From NCBI RefSeq assembly GCF_019800005.1, contig NZ_JABGCL010000007.1, positions 178,158 to 242,157 on the forward strand: DNA of 64,000 bases, written 5' to 3'. Made by a program: the position numbers and the translations under genes. Numbering within the stretch: the first letter of the stretch is position 1; each line of letters begins with the position of its first letter. The notes beneath the pieces were generated by a model that saw nothing but the letters and a program-made list of their open reading frames with translations, did no database searches and was not told the DNA's origin. Below, in pieces: positions 54,981-62,380 of the stretch. Source of the stretch: Geminicoccus harenae. Its GTDB lineage: Bacteria; Pseudomonadota; Alphaproteobacteria; Geminicoccales; Geminicoccaceae.

Positions 54981-56231
54981 GTGCCGTTCACGACGCAACG
55001 CGAGGTCGACAAGCTGGCCCTGCCGTCAGGCAAGAAGGACGTCTTCCACTTCGATGCGGCATGCCGTGGCCTGAGCGTGCGAATCCAGGGCGCCAGGCGC
55101 AGCTGGGTCGTTCACTACGCGGTCGGTGGCAAGCGGCGCCGCATCGATCTTGGCGACGTCGCGGGCATCAATCTGAAGGATGCTCGCACCAAGGCGGCCG
55201 AGATCACTGGTAAGGCGAAGAGCGGTGTCGATCCGCTTGCCGAGCGTGCAGTCCAAGCAGGACGCGAACGCCGAACCTTCAAGGCCCTGATTGATCGGTA
55301 CCTCATCCAGTACGCCGAGCGCCACCACGGCAAGCGCATGCTGGTCGAGAGCAAGCGCGGTCTGCTTGTGCATATGGCACCGCTGCATGAGATGGAGATC
55401 GACAAGCTCACGCGGCGGGATCTGGCGGAGCGATTCGCCGAGCTGGTCGAGGCCTCGGGCCCAATCACAGCGAACCGCGTCCGCGGCATGATCTCGAAGC
55501 TTTTCGCATGGGCGATGGGGCAGGGCTTGGCCGAAGCTAATCCTGTGATCGGGACCGTCCGCCCTGCTCCCGAGAAGACCAGGGACCGTACGCTCTCCGA
55601 GAATGAGTTGGAGCTCATTTGGCGGGCGACGGCGAGCGACACCGACTACGCGCGGATTGTCCGCCTGCTGCTTCTCACAGGCCAGCGGCGTGAAGAAGTG
55701 GCCGGCATGCGCTGGAGCGAGTTGAGCGCGGACCAGCGAACATGGACGATCCCAGCCGAGCGGGCAAAGAACGGCCGTGCTCATGATGTCCCCCTCAGCA
55801 CGCAAGCCCAGGAGATCCTGAGCGGCGTGCAGCAGCGAAAGGGGCGAGAGTTTGTGTTCGGCCGCGGCACTGGTGGCTTCTCGGGCTACTCCAAGGGTAA
55901 GCGCGACTTCGATCGTCAGTTAGCTGTACTCAGGGCTGAGACGCGACTTGCTCGATCGCTGGAGCCTGGAGAGGCACCAGACCCAGAGGACGCTCTGTCT
56001 CCGTGGGTGATCCACGACCTCCGGCGTACGGCCGTCACCATGATGGCAGAGCTCGGCGTCGCTCCTCACGTGGTCGAGGCAGTGGTGAACCACGTGTCGG
56101 GGCACAAGGCGGGCGTTGCGGGCATCTACAACAAGGCAGTCTACGCGAACGAAAAGCGGGCTGCGCTGCAGCGGTGGGCGGATCATCTTGAGCATGTCAC
56201 CAAGGATGACCTTCGGCGGACCCGTCAATGA
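54981..56231 (+). CDS. int: Tyrosine-recombinase integrase, P4 type with DUF4102 arm-binding domain
   Basis: Site-specific integrase, about 416 residues from the GTG at 54981. An N-terminal arm-binding domain (DACRGLSVRIQGARRSWVVHY) is followed by the SAM-like core-binding domain and the catalytic domain. The latter shows Arg in LLLTGQRREEVAGMRW, HxxR in IHDLRRTAVTMM, His/Trp-like VNHVSGHK, and Tyr in GIYNKAVY. GTG with GAGGG 8 nt upstream places the start after the inverted repeats; the ATG at 54936 lies within them. It acts at the adjacent tRNA-Pro att site. Its stop overlaps the next gene. Confidence 0.93.
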   Translation: MPFTTQREVDKLALPSGKKDVFHFDAACRGLSVRIQGARRSWVVHYAVGGKRRRIDLGDVAGINLKDARTKAAEITGKAKSGVDPLAERAVQAGRERRTFKALIDRYLIQYAERHHGKRMLVESKRGLLVHMAPLHEMEIDKLTRRDLAERFAELVEASGPITANRVRGMISKLFAWAMGQGLAEANPVIGTVRPAPEKTRDRTLSENELELIWRATASDTDYARIVRLLLLTGQRREEVAGMRWSELSADQRTWTIPAERAKNGRAHDVPLSTQAQEILSGVQQRKGREFVFGRGTGGFSGYSKGKRDFDRQLAVLRAETRLARSLEPGEAPDPEDALSPWVIHDLRRTAVTMMAELGVAPHVVEAVVNHVSGHKAGVAGIYNKAVYANEKRAALQRWADHLEHVTKDDLRRTRQ

Positions 56232-57010
56232 ATTCGGATCAGGCATGGCTATTAGAACAAGCGATCAAGGCCTGCCGGAAGACAGGAGCTGGCCTGCTGC
56301 CGCCATTCGACAGTTGCGGAAGGATCGACCGGTACGCTCTGACCGATGAAGCACTAACGTACGCGATCGAAACCAACGTTCAAATGTTCAGGGATCATAC
56401 TCGGCTTAACGAATCCGAAAAGAAACGTGTGGACGTTATCGATCAGATCAAAGAAGTAGAACGACTTGCGCTTGAGTTAGCAAACTGTCTGCACAAGCTT
56501 CATCCGCGGGCAAAGCAAGCGTTGGCAGACGCAGCCGATCCCATGAAGCAGGAATTGCATCCAGAGGGTGCAATCGTTCGGGCGTTTACGGATGAAGACA
56601 TCATTCTCCTGCAGGATCGGCATGTGCCACTGGCAGCGAGACTGGAACTGCATGCCGAACGGGCGGCGCTGGCGGCGGAGCACTTCCCATCTGGAAAAGG
56701 TAACGGCAACACGTTGTTCCGACAGACGTACGGGACACCCAAAGGGCAACTTGTTGTGCGCCTTCTAGATCTTCTATTTCCATCAAGCCGTCATGATCTA
56801 AAGCCGAGCGGCACAGCTACAGGCACCTTCAATACCGCCGTAGTGGCGGTGGCGGCATATGCGAATATCGCTAAAGCTAGCTTCGGCCACATTGTCAGAG
56901 ACGCCGCAAGGTTGCATGCAGAGCGTGCCTCCCTCTTGAGAGCTGCACCGCTTCATCAGGACCAAGCACGACAGTTGCGCAGGATCGGGCACGCCTTCAG
57001 GACGCTCTAA
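56228..57010 (+). CDS. Orphan lower-GC protein encoded after the integrase (possible cargo)
   Basis: A 260-residue protein I do not recognise. It has no signal peptide or clear membrane segment. Predicted helical stretches (LNESEKKRVDVIDQIKEVER, ARLELHAERAALAAEH) and a central FRQTYGTPKGQLVVRLLDL are seen. Codon use is visibly less GC-rich than in both flanking chromosomal and element genes, pointing to separate acquisition. The start overlaps the integrase stop (ATGA) and a terminator follows directly, so it is co-transcribed with int. The position is where satellites and prophages often carry cargo such as defence genes; no defence motif is evident. Confidence 0.8.
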   Translation: MNSDQAWLLEQAIKACRKTGAGLLPPFDSCGRIDRYALTDEALTYAIETNVQMFRDHTRLNESEKKRVDVIDQIKEVERLALELANCLHKLHPRAKQALADAADPMKQELHPEGAIVRAFTDEDIILLQDRHVPLAARLELHAERAALAAEHFPSGKGNGNTLFRQTYGTPKGQLVVRLLDLLFPSSRHDLKPSGTATGTFNTAVVAVAAYANIAKASFGHIVRDAARLHAERASLLRAAPLHQDQARQLRRIGHAFRTL

Positions 57011-57012
57011 CT

Positions 57013-57040
57013 AAAACCCCCCTCAGAAAGTTGGGGTTTT
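57013..57040 (+). terminator. Intrinsic terminator of the int-cargo transcript
   Basis: AAAACCCC (57013-57020) and GGGGTTTT (57033-57040) form a perfect 8-bp stem with a 12-nt loop, just 2 bp after the stop of the preceding gene. The descending TTTT contributes a short U-tract. This separates the integrase transcript from the AlpA-led operon. Confidence 0.8.
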
Positions 57041-57077
57041 GCGCGTATGACGCGTGAGAACCACTGAATATCAATCA

Positions 57078-57132
57078 GGCACCCAGACATTCCGGGTGCT
57101 CTCACAAGGCACCCGACGCAAGTTGAGGTGCC
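57078..57132 (+). promoter_or_regulatory. Leader with mutually exclusive hairpins in front of the AlpA-like gene
   Basis: Four segments alternate: GGCACCC (57078-57084), GGGTGC (57094-57099), GGCACCC (57108-57114), and GGTGCC (57127-57132). Segments 1:2 and 3:4 can pair, or alternatively 2:3. Segment 4 overlaps the end of the GAGG ribosome-binding site (57125-57128) of the gene starting at 57134. The arrangement is that of a switchable leader, although each stem is only 6 bp. Confidence 0.4.
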
Positions 57133-57133
57133 C

Positions 57134-57358
57134 ATGCGCATCAAACGATCCGAGATCTTCGCGCACTTCGCCGGTGATCCGATCCTCTCGTTCGACGAGC
57201 TGATCGCCGATCTCGGCTGCTCGAAGGCCACCTTTCATCGCGGCCCCCGCCACGAGTTGCCGGTCGTGCAGATCTCCGAGCGGCGTCTGGGCGTGCGCCA
57301 GTCCGACTACGAGCGCTGGAAGGCCTCGAAGATCCAGGCGCCGGCACGGGCTGCGTGA
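57134..57358 (+). CDS. AlpA/excisionase-like helix-turn-helix protein
   Basis: A 74-residue DNA-binding protein. SFDELIADLGCSKATFHR is a MerR/AlpA-like helix-turn-helix, followed by a short wing (ISERRLGVRQSDYERWKAS), as in AlpA regulators and excisionases. ATG at 57134 follows GAGG; a GTG two codons upstream is possible. It heads a long, tightly overlapping operon. AlpA homologues activate excision and replication of P4-like elements and gram-negative phage satellites, which fits the order of genes here. Confidence 0.8.
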   Translation: MRIKRSEIFAHFAGDPILSFDELIADLGCSKATFHRGPRHELPVVQISERRLGVRQSDYERWKASKIQAPARAA

Positions 57359-57645
57359 TCTTGAGGAGCGAGGAGTTGCCCGACGGCCGACGTGGGGACG
57401 AGGCCAACCGGGCGAGCGAGGATGCTGCGAAGTATAGCGGCACCGACCTCAAGAATAAATCCACCTCTAACGGCCGGGCCCGCGACCTCCTGCGCCAAGC
57501 AGCGATCGAGCTCCGTCTGCGCTCAACCCGCGCCACGAAGCTCCCCTTCCCGCGCCTGGTCGCCACGGTCGAGGAGCAGAAGCTCAGCATCGACCGGTTT
57601 CGGCGGCTGCGCGAGGACTTGCCGATCTCGGAGCTCGGGCGATGA
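57355..57645 (+). CDS. Small hypothetical protein of the mobile element
   Basis: A 96-residue basic protein, not recognised. It starts at a GTG overlapping the AlpA-like stop (GTGA) and its stop overlaps the next ATG. The centre is helical and Arg-rich (ARDLLRQAAIELRLRSTRATK, EEQKLSIDRFRRLREDLP), suggesting nucleic-acid or protein interaction. Position between regulator and primase-like gene suggests a replication or regulatory accessory role; no further evidence. Confidence 0.6.
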   Translation: MILRSEELPDGRRGDEANRASEDAAKYSGTDLKNKSTSNGRARDLLRQAAIELRLRSTRATKLPFPRLVATVEEQKLSIDRFRRLREDLPISELGR

Positions 57646-58655
57646 GCGGTGGGGCGCCGATGGGCGCGGATCCGCTGGACTTCCCGGTCGTCACCACCCT
57701 CGGGCCAAACCTCTGCAAGACGTTCTGGCCGGACGAGAGCGGCGCAATCACCTGGAAGAACTACGACAACGCCAGGGCCATCCGGTACGGCGTCTATCGT
57801 ATCACCAGCCTGCATGACTTCTGGTGCCTGCAGGTCAGTCTGCAACGTCACCGTCGCTCGGCTCACGTCCGGGCCGCGCTGCGGCCGGGTGTGGATCCGC
57901 GCCGGACTGAACGGCTCCTCCATCGTCATGTCGATCGTGACGGTGTGGTGCGCGAGCCCACGATGGTCGACGTGCCACGCAGCTATGTCCTGTTCGATCT
58001 GGATGGAGTGCCGGCGCCCATTGGCTGGCACCGCCACCTGATCGACTTCTCGCGCGACTTGGTCAGCCAGGTGCTGCCGAGAGCCTTCCATGGTGCCGGG
58101 TTCGTGGTCGTCGCCAGCGCCTCCGCGGCGATCAAACCCGGGACCTGGCTCCGGCTGGGGTTCCTGCTCGATCGACCGCTGTTCGGCCACGAGATCGAGC
58201 GGGCGGTGGGCGACGCGCCCATCGACCCGAGCACCTTGAGGGCGGTGCAGCTCGTCTATACCGCGGCGCCGATCTTCCGCGGCATGGAGGATCCGGTCAC
58301 CGAGCGGGTAGCCTATGGCTGGTTCGACCGTGACGTGGTCAGCCTCGAGATCCCGCCCGAGGCGCCGAAGCCTCGGATCGACCTGAACGTCCGCCCTGAC
58401 CCGACGCGCGGCGCCAGCCACAGCCTGACCCTCGATCGCCTTGCGGATGCGGTTGCCTCGGCACCTGAAGGCTCGCGCCATCGCAAGCTCTTCGGCTGCG
58501 CCTGGCGCGCTGGCGATCTGGTCGCTTCCGGCCAAGCCTCCGCGCACCAGGTCTTCCACTCCCTGGGACAGGCTGCCGTTCAGGCGGGCATCACCGATCC
58601 GCCGAACGAGCTCGCCAGGATCATCAAGAGCGGCCTGGAACGCGCCGCCGCATGA
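57642..58655 (+). CDS. Possible primase (AEP/Prim-Pol-like) of the element's replication module
   Basis: A 337-residue protein. YVLFDLDGVPAP (Asp119 and Asp121) looks like motif I of archaeo-eukaryotic primase-like proteins, followed by VVVASASAAIKPGTW and LRLGFLLDRPL, similar to the corresponding region in phage and satellite primases that ends in hLDRPL. The canonical motif II SxH is not clear. The next gene, overlapping by ATGA, encodes a RepA-like helicase, giving a primase-helicase pair usual in plasmids and satellites. Assignment is by motif and context only. Confidence 0.6.
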   Translation: MSGGAPMGADPLDFPVVTTLGPNLCKTFWPDESGAITWKNYDNARAIRYGVYRITSLHDFWCLQVSLQRHRRSAHVRAALRPGVDPRRTERLLHRHVDRDGVVREPTMVDVPRSYVLFDLDGVPAPIGWHRHLIDFSRDLVSQVLPRAFHGAGFVVVASASAAIKPGTWLRLGFLLDRPLFGHEIERAVGDAPIDPSTLRAVQLVYTAAPIFRGMEDPVTERVAYGWFDRDVVSLEIPPEAPKPRIDLNVRPDPTRGASHSLTLDRLADAVASAPEGSRHRKLFGCAWRAGDLVASGQASAHQVFHSLGQAAVQAGITDPPNELARIIKSGLERAAA

Positions 58656-59860
58656 CCGACCGTGGCCAATACTTCGAGGATCTCGACGCGGCCGAAGACG
58701 CCTTCATCCGCGGTGAGGTGCCGCCGAAGCGCGAGGCGCCGAAGCCGCCGATGCTTGAACTGACAGACGCGGCAGACCTCGCCGGTACCTGTGCACCGGT
58801 ACGCGAATGGATCTGGGACGGCGTGTTCAGCCGCCGGACCGTGAACATGCTTGTCGGCGTGGGTGCGGTCGGAAAGTCCATGGTCTCCCTGCAGGTAGCC
58901 CTATTCACCGCCCTGTCTCGCCCGCTCTTCGGGCGGGCGATCACCGGCGGGCCGGTCATCTACTTCTCGTGCGAAGACGACATCAGCGAGATGCACCGGC
59001 GCCTAGAGGCTTTGGAACGAGGCACCCGCGTCTCGATCACCACGCACGGCCGGCTGCTCTTGGTCGACAGGGTGGGCAAGGACAACGTCCTCGTTGCTCA
59101 TGATGCCCGAACGGGCTTGAGCACGCCGACTGATGCTTTCGAAGCTCTGCTCGCAACAGCGAAAGCTGTTGGGGCGCGCCTCGTCATCGTCGACACGGTG
59201 GGGCAGACCTATGGCGGCAATGAGAACGACCGGGCGCAGGTCACTGCGTACATCAACGCTCTTGCCAGGATAGCCCAGGAGATCGACGGCGCAGTCCTGC
59301 TGATCGCGCACCGGCCCAAGAATGGTGCCGAGTTCTCCGGCTCGACCGGATGGGACGCCACTGTCCGGGCTCGGCTGCTCATGGAGGTGCGTGAGGACGA
59401 GGACGGCCTCGCCAGGATCTTCCTGCGACTTGCCAAGGCGAACTACGCAGCACCTTTCGAGTTCGAGCTCGTCCGAGGTGAGTTCGGGGCATTCTGGCTT
59501 GCCGAAGAGCTGGAGCGCCGCTCGCTCACGATGGGTGAGAAGATCGATGCCTATCGTGCCGAGGCGGAGGTCAAGCAGGCCTTCATGTCGGCTCTGGACG
59601 AACTCTGCCGGCAGAACCGGCACGTGTCGCACGCCAGCCGTGCCAGCAACTATGCCCCCAAGATCATCGTCGCTGCCGGGCTGAACAAGGGCTTCAGCAC
59701 GAAGGCGCTCGATGGCGCCATGCAGGCCCTGTTCCGTGATGGCGTGATCAAGGCCGGCCTGCCGGTGGGCAAGGGCACCGATCGAAAGCCCATCTTCGGC
59801 ATCGCCCGTGTCGCTCCCCCCAAAGACAGCATCGCTCCAGAGGAGCCTGCAAATGATTGA
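58652..59860 (+). CDS. RepA-like hexameric replicative helicase (AAA_25 type)
   Basis: A 402-residue P-loop ATPase. Walker A is GVGAVGKS (residues 69-76), YFSCEDDISEMHRRLEAL follows, Walker B is RLVIVDTV (Asp181), and the sensor-like region is LLIAHRPKNGAEFSGSTGWD, typical of RSF1010 RepA/AAA_25 helicases. The C-terminal portion (VKQAFMSALDEL...KIIVAAGLNKGFSTKALDGAM) resembles winged-helix extensions of phage helicases. It likely unwinds DNA at the adjacent iteron array and works with the primase-like protein. Confidence 0.88.
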   Translation: MTDRGQYFEDLDAAEDAFIRGEVPPKREAPKPPMLELTDAADLAGTCAPVREWIWDGVFSRRTVNMLVGVGAVGKSMVSLQVALFTALSRPLFGRAITGGPVIYFSCEDDISEMHRRLEALERGTRVSITTHGRLLLVDRVGKDNVLVAHDARTGLSTPTDAFEALLATAKAVGARLVIVDTVGQTYGGNENDRAQVTAYINALARIAQEIDGAVLLIAHRPKNGAEFSGSTGWDATVRARLLMEVREDEDGLARIFLRLAKANYAAPFEFELVRGEFGAFWLAEELERRSLTMGEKIDAYRAEAEVKQAFMSALDELCRQNRHVSHASRASNYAPKIIVAAGLNKGFSTKALDGAMQALFRDGVIKAGLPVGKGTDRKPIFGIARVAPPKDSIAPEEPAND

Positions 59861-60227
59861 TCATGATTGCGGGATGGTCCGCAGGAAGGTTTGCGGGAAG
59901 GTTCCTGAATTGCGGTGCGGTACCGTCCCGCAGGTGCAGGGCGGTTCTGCGGGCGGGTGTGTCCCCTCTTTAGAGGGACACCACCGCACCGCACCGCACC
60001 CCGTGCGGGATGGTTCCTGCAGGGTCCGACCAGACTGCACGGCAGCTAGTGTCGAGGCAGCCCACCGAGCCCTCCACGAAGCCCGCCTGCGCGGCTGGAA
60101 CATCCGGCTTGTCCAGGGGCGCCCCGTGCTCCGTGCACGACTGGCGTCTCTCTCACCGAGCCTGGTCGATCGGCTGGTCGAGTTCAGCGCAGCGATCACC
60201 CTGATCCTGCAGGGAGCCGGCCGATGA
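59853..60227 (+). CDS. Small protein overlapping the iteron array (C-terminal part TubC_N-like)
   Basis: Open for 124 residues from ATG at 59853, which overlaps the helicase stop. The first ~65 codons run through the iteron-like repeats and translate to Cys/Gly/Val-rich low-complexity sequence, so the true coding part may begin later. The last ~55 residues (ALHEARLRGWNIRLVQGRPV then RARLASLSPSLVDRLVEFSA) resemble TubC N-terminal docking-like domains often seen beside replication genes of mobile elements. The next gene starts in its stop codon. Confidence 0.5.
   Translation: MIDHDCGMVRRKVCGKVPELRCGTVPQVQGGSAGGCVPSLEGHHRTAPHPVRDGSCRVRPDCTAASVEAAHRALHEARLRGWNIRLVQGRPVLRARLASLSPSLVDRLVEFSAAITLILQGAGR
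59868..60023. repeat. Iteron-like array with central hairpin, candidate replication origin
   Basis: Several copies of a motif close to TGCGGGAnGGTnCC occur: 59868-59881 (TGCGGGATGGTCCG), 59892-59905 (TGCGGGAAGGTTCC), an inverted copy at 59932-59919 (TGCGGGACGGTACC) paired with TGCGGTGCGGTACC at 59911-59924, and 60004-60017 (TGCGGGATGGTTCC). Between them are an imperfect palindrome GTGTCCC...GGGACAC with an AT-rich centre (about 59959-59981), and CACCG tandem repeats. Directly after a helicase gene, this fits an oriV of a satellite or plasmid-type element. Confidence 0.6.
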
Positions 60228-60466
60228 GCGACAAGATCGAACACGTGCCCGAGCATGTGCAGCTGATGCGTGAAGGCATCTGGCTGATGACGCAGGGCAA
60301 GCACGCTGAGGCAGGCTACCTGATCGGCATTAGCCTCACCGACATGGCCGAAGCGAATGAGCTCCCGGTCGGCCGCAACTGGCCACGGCCTGGCCAGATC
60401 CCGCCACAGGGATGGCATGTCTACGAGCGCGCGTTCCGCTGGTTCCACGGAGGGCGCTGGCCATGA
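60224..60466 (+). CDS. Small hypothetical protein of the element
   Basis: 80 residues, beginning MSDKIEHVPEHVQLMREGIW. Soluble, with two helical stretches and a Trp-rich C-terminus (GWHVYERAFRWFHGGRWP). Starts at an ATG overlapping the previous stop. Not recognised. Confidence 0.6.
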   Translation: MSDKIEHVPEHVQLMREGIWLMTQGKHAEAGYLIGISLTDMAEANELPVGRNWPRPGQIPPQGWHVYERAFRWFHGGRWP

Positions 60467-60672
60467 ACAGGCACCGCATCGCCATGCGCGGCCACGATAA
60501 GCGCTGGCGCGAGATCGTCGTCGAGACACGGCCATCGCTCCGCCAGCCGGGATTGGCTCCTACCCCCGCGCCACTGCCCACCCCGCCCGCTGTCATCGTG
60601 GCTCCCAAGCGCTTCCGTCTGGAGCGCACTCCTGACGGCGTGGCTCGCAGAATGGAGGCGATCGAATGCTGA
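60463..60672 (+). CDS. Small basic Pro-rich hypothetical protein
   Basis: 69 residues from the ATG at 60463, overlapping the previous stop by ATGA. Strongly basic with a Pro-rich linker (APTPAPLPTPPAVIVAPKRF). Might bind nucleic acid, but no domain is recognised. Confidence 0.55.
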   Translation: MNRHRIAMRGHDKRWREIVVETRPSLRQPGLAPTPAPLPTPPAVIVAPKRFRLERTPDGVARRMEAIEC

Positions 60673-60944
60673 TGCAGACGAAGCTGAAGTACGCCTCCCA
60701 GCTAGCGCGCCGGATCGAGGATCATCTGCGTGCCGATGACGAGGAAGCGGCACGCGAAGATCTGCGGCGCCTTCGGGATCGGCTCATGGAGGTGGTGCAG
60801 CAGTACGAGGCGCTAGCTGCTCGGCTCTACCCGGTCGCCCGGGTGCCAAGGCCTCTCGCTGAACTGGCCAAGAGCACTGAACCCGGGCCGGCCTTCACCA
60901 ACAGCAAGCGCCGCCGGTTCACGGCGCCGGACGACCTGCGATGA
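60666..60944 (+). CDS. Small helical hypothetical protein
   Basis: 92 residues, starting at ATG 60666 (a second ATG at 60672 is possible). Residues 10-60 are strongly helical and charged (QLARRIEDHLRADDEEAARE, DLRRLRDRLMEVVQQYEAL), a likely coiled coil. The C-terminus is Lys/Arg-rich. Overlaps both neighbours. Not recognised. Confidence 0.6.
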   Translation: MLMQTKLKYASQLARRIEDHLRADDEEAAREDLRRLRDRLMEVVQQYEALAARLYPVARVPRPLAELAKSTEPGPAFTNSKRRRFTAPDDLR

Positions 60945-61177
60945 GCCGCCGGCCGTCTGACCAACCTGCGGTGCTGCACTTCCTGGCCATGGCCGCCTTT
61001 GCCCTCGGCATGGCGCTCCTGGCTGCCGCCGGCGCCGACCAGCGCCAGGCTCACCGGCTGTTCAAGGCGGTGGTTCGGCAAGGCGCTCTGCCGCCTGTCC
61101 GCGGTTCGCCACCACGACGGCGCCGACGGATCGTCACCCGACAGAACACCCATCTTCAACTCAAGGACTTCCGATGA
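60941..61177 (+). CDS. Small protein with one predicted membrane helix
   Basis: 78 residues. A hydrophobic stretch at about 11-31 (VLHFLAMAAFALGMALLAAA) predicts one membrane helix, followed by a basic tail with RRRRR. Starts at an overlapping ATG and its stop overlaps the next start. A holin-like or signalling role is conceivable but unsupported. Confidence 0.5.
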   Translation: MSRRPSDQPAVLHFLAMAAFALGMALLAAAGADQRQAHRLFKAVVRQGALPPVRGSPPRRRRRIVTRQNTHLQLKDFR

Positions 61178-61902
61178 CTAAGGTCACTCTTCCTTCCGCT
61201 CTCTCCGCTGCCCTTCAGGCTGCCCAGGATCTTGAGAGCCGCATCGACCGCACCCAGGCGGCTCTGGTGGCTGCCGACGCCCGCGCTGAGCGTGCCAAGG
61301 CCAATCGCCTGGAAGCCGAGCTGGAGCGTGACCGGCTGGCCGGCGAGCGCGACTTGGCCGCTGCCAGCGAGGCGCTTGGCGAAGCCCCGACCACGGACAC
61401 AGCCGAGCTCAAGAAGGCCATCGCATCGGCCGACAGGCGGCTGGCTGCGGAGCGCGCCGAGGCCGAGGCTGCTCTGGCTGCGCAGCGAGGCCTCCGCCTG
61501 CGCTTGCAGAAGGAACAGGCGGAGCGTGCCCAGCATCTGGAGGCCATCGAGCAGGCTAAGGGCGAGACACGCCTGGCCTTGGCTGAACAGGCAAGCGCAA
61601 TCCTGGACAGGATGACTGCCATCCTGACGACGGAGTTCACCCCGCTGGCTCAGGCAGATCTGGCGGTTGGTGGCGGCTATCTGGCGCGCTGCCTGGCGAG
61701 CATCAACCTCAGCGAGTTCGGTGTCGATGATGGTCAGCCCAGCCGAGCGGGGAAGCTCGACCATGCTATGCGATCGGCAGCCATGCCTCCCGAGTTTGCT
61801 CGGGTCGACATGACCGTGCGCAAGCTCAGGGCAGCCACCGCGGAAACCCGTGCGGAAGCCGAGGCCAGCCCGCAACCGGCCAACGATCTGCGGGCAGCCT
61901 GA
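61174..61902 (+). CDS. Coiled-coil hypothetical protein
   Basis: 242 residues, dominated by an Ala/Glu/Arg-rich coiled coil from about 15 to 150 (SRIDRTQAALVAADARAERA, AEAEAALAAQRGLRLRLQKE). The C-terminal 90 residues are more globular (ADLAVGGGYLARCLASINLSEFGV). No catalytic motif is seen. It could be a scaffold-, assembly- or anti-repressor-type protein. Start overlaps the previous stop by ATGA. Confidence 0.65.
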   Translation: MTKVTLPSALSAALQAAQDLESRIDRTQAALVAADARAERAKANRLEAELERDRLAGERDLAAASEALGEAPTTDTAELKKAIASADRRLAAERAEAEAALAAQRGLRLRLQKEQAERAQHLEAIEQAKGETRLALAEQASAILDRMTAILTTEFTPLAQADLAVGGGYLARCLASINLSEFGVDDGQPSRAGKLDHAMRSAAMPPEFARVDMTVRKLRAATAETRAEAEASPQPANDLRAA

Positions 61903-61904
61903 TC

Positions 61905-62252
61905 ATGCACCGCCGCCCGCCCAAGCCGGTGATCACTTCGGAGCTGCTGAGGCAGGCTGAAGAGCGAAGCAACGACCTGATCGACGAAGTGGCGCTTTGC
62001 CTTCGCGACGCTGATCCGGTCGAAGCTGACCTCCACGTCCGCCTCCTGGCACTCCAGAGAGCGGCTGTGCGGGCGGCGTGCCATGTGCCTGACTTGCAGG
62101 TGGCGGCACTGGCTGCTGCCCGTGAGGCGGCACAGAGGGCTGCTGGCGAGGAAGGCTGCAGTGTCCTCGACCGGGTCAGATGCGGTGACTGGATCGTGGC
62201 CCAGACCCTCCGCGCCTTCCACAAGCCGGACCCGAAGCCCAGCCTGAACTGA
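61905..62252 (+). CDS. Small helical hypothetical protein
   Basis: 115 residues, starting 2 bp after the preceding stop. Helical and charged (ITSELLRQAEERSNDLIDEV, LHVRLLALQRAAVRAACHV). Not recognised. It closes the tightly overlapping gene string; a ~130-bp gap with the palindrome GCACATGTGC follows. Confidence 0.55.
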   Translation: MHRRPPKPVITSELLRQAEERSNDLIDEVALCLRDADPVEADLHVRLLALQRAAVRAACHVPDLQVAALAAAREAAQRAAGEEGCSVLDRVRCGDWIVAQTLRAFHKPDPKPSLN

Positions 62253-62380
62253 CCACAGTCCTGGCTAGGAATCTCCGGGTCCTGGGTCTGCACATGTGCA
62301 CTGCGGGTGGCGCGGGCACATGGCTTCGCTAGCCACAGAATTTCCTAGACGTTCCACCACAACGGATGGAGTTCCTACAA

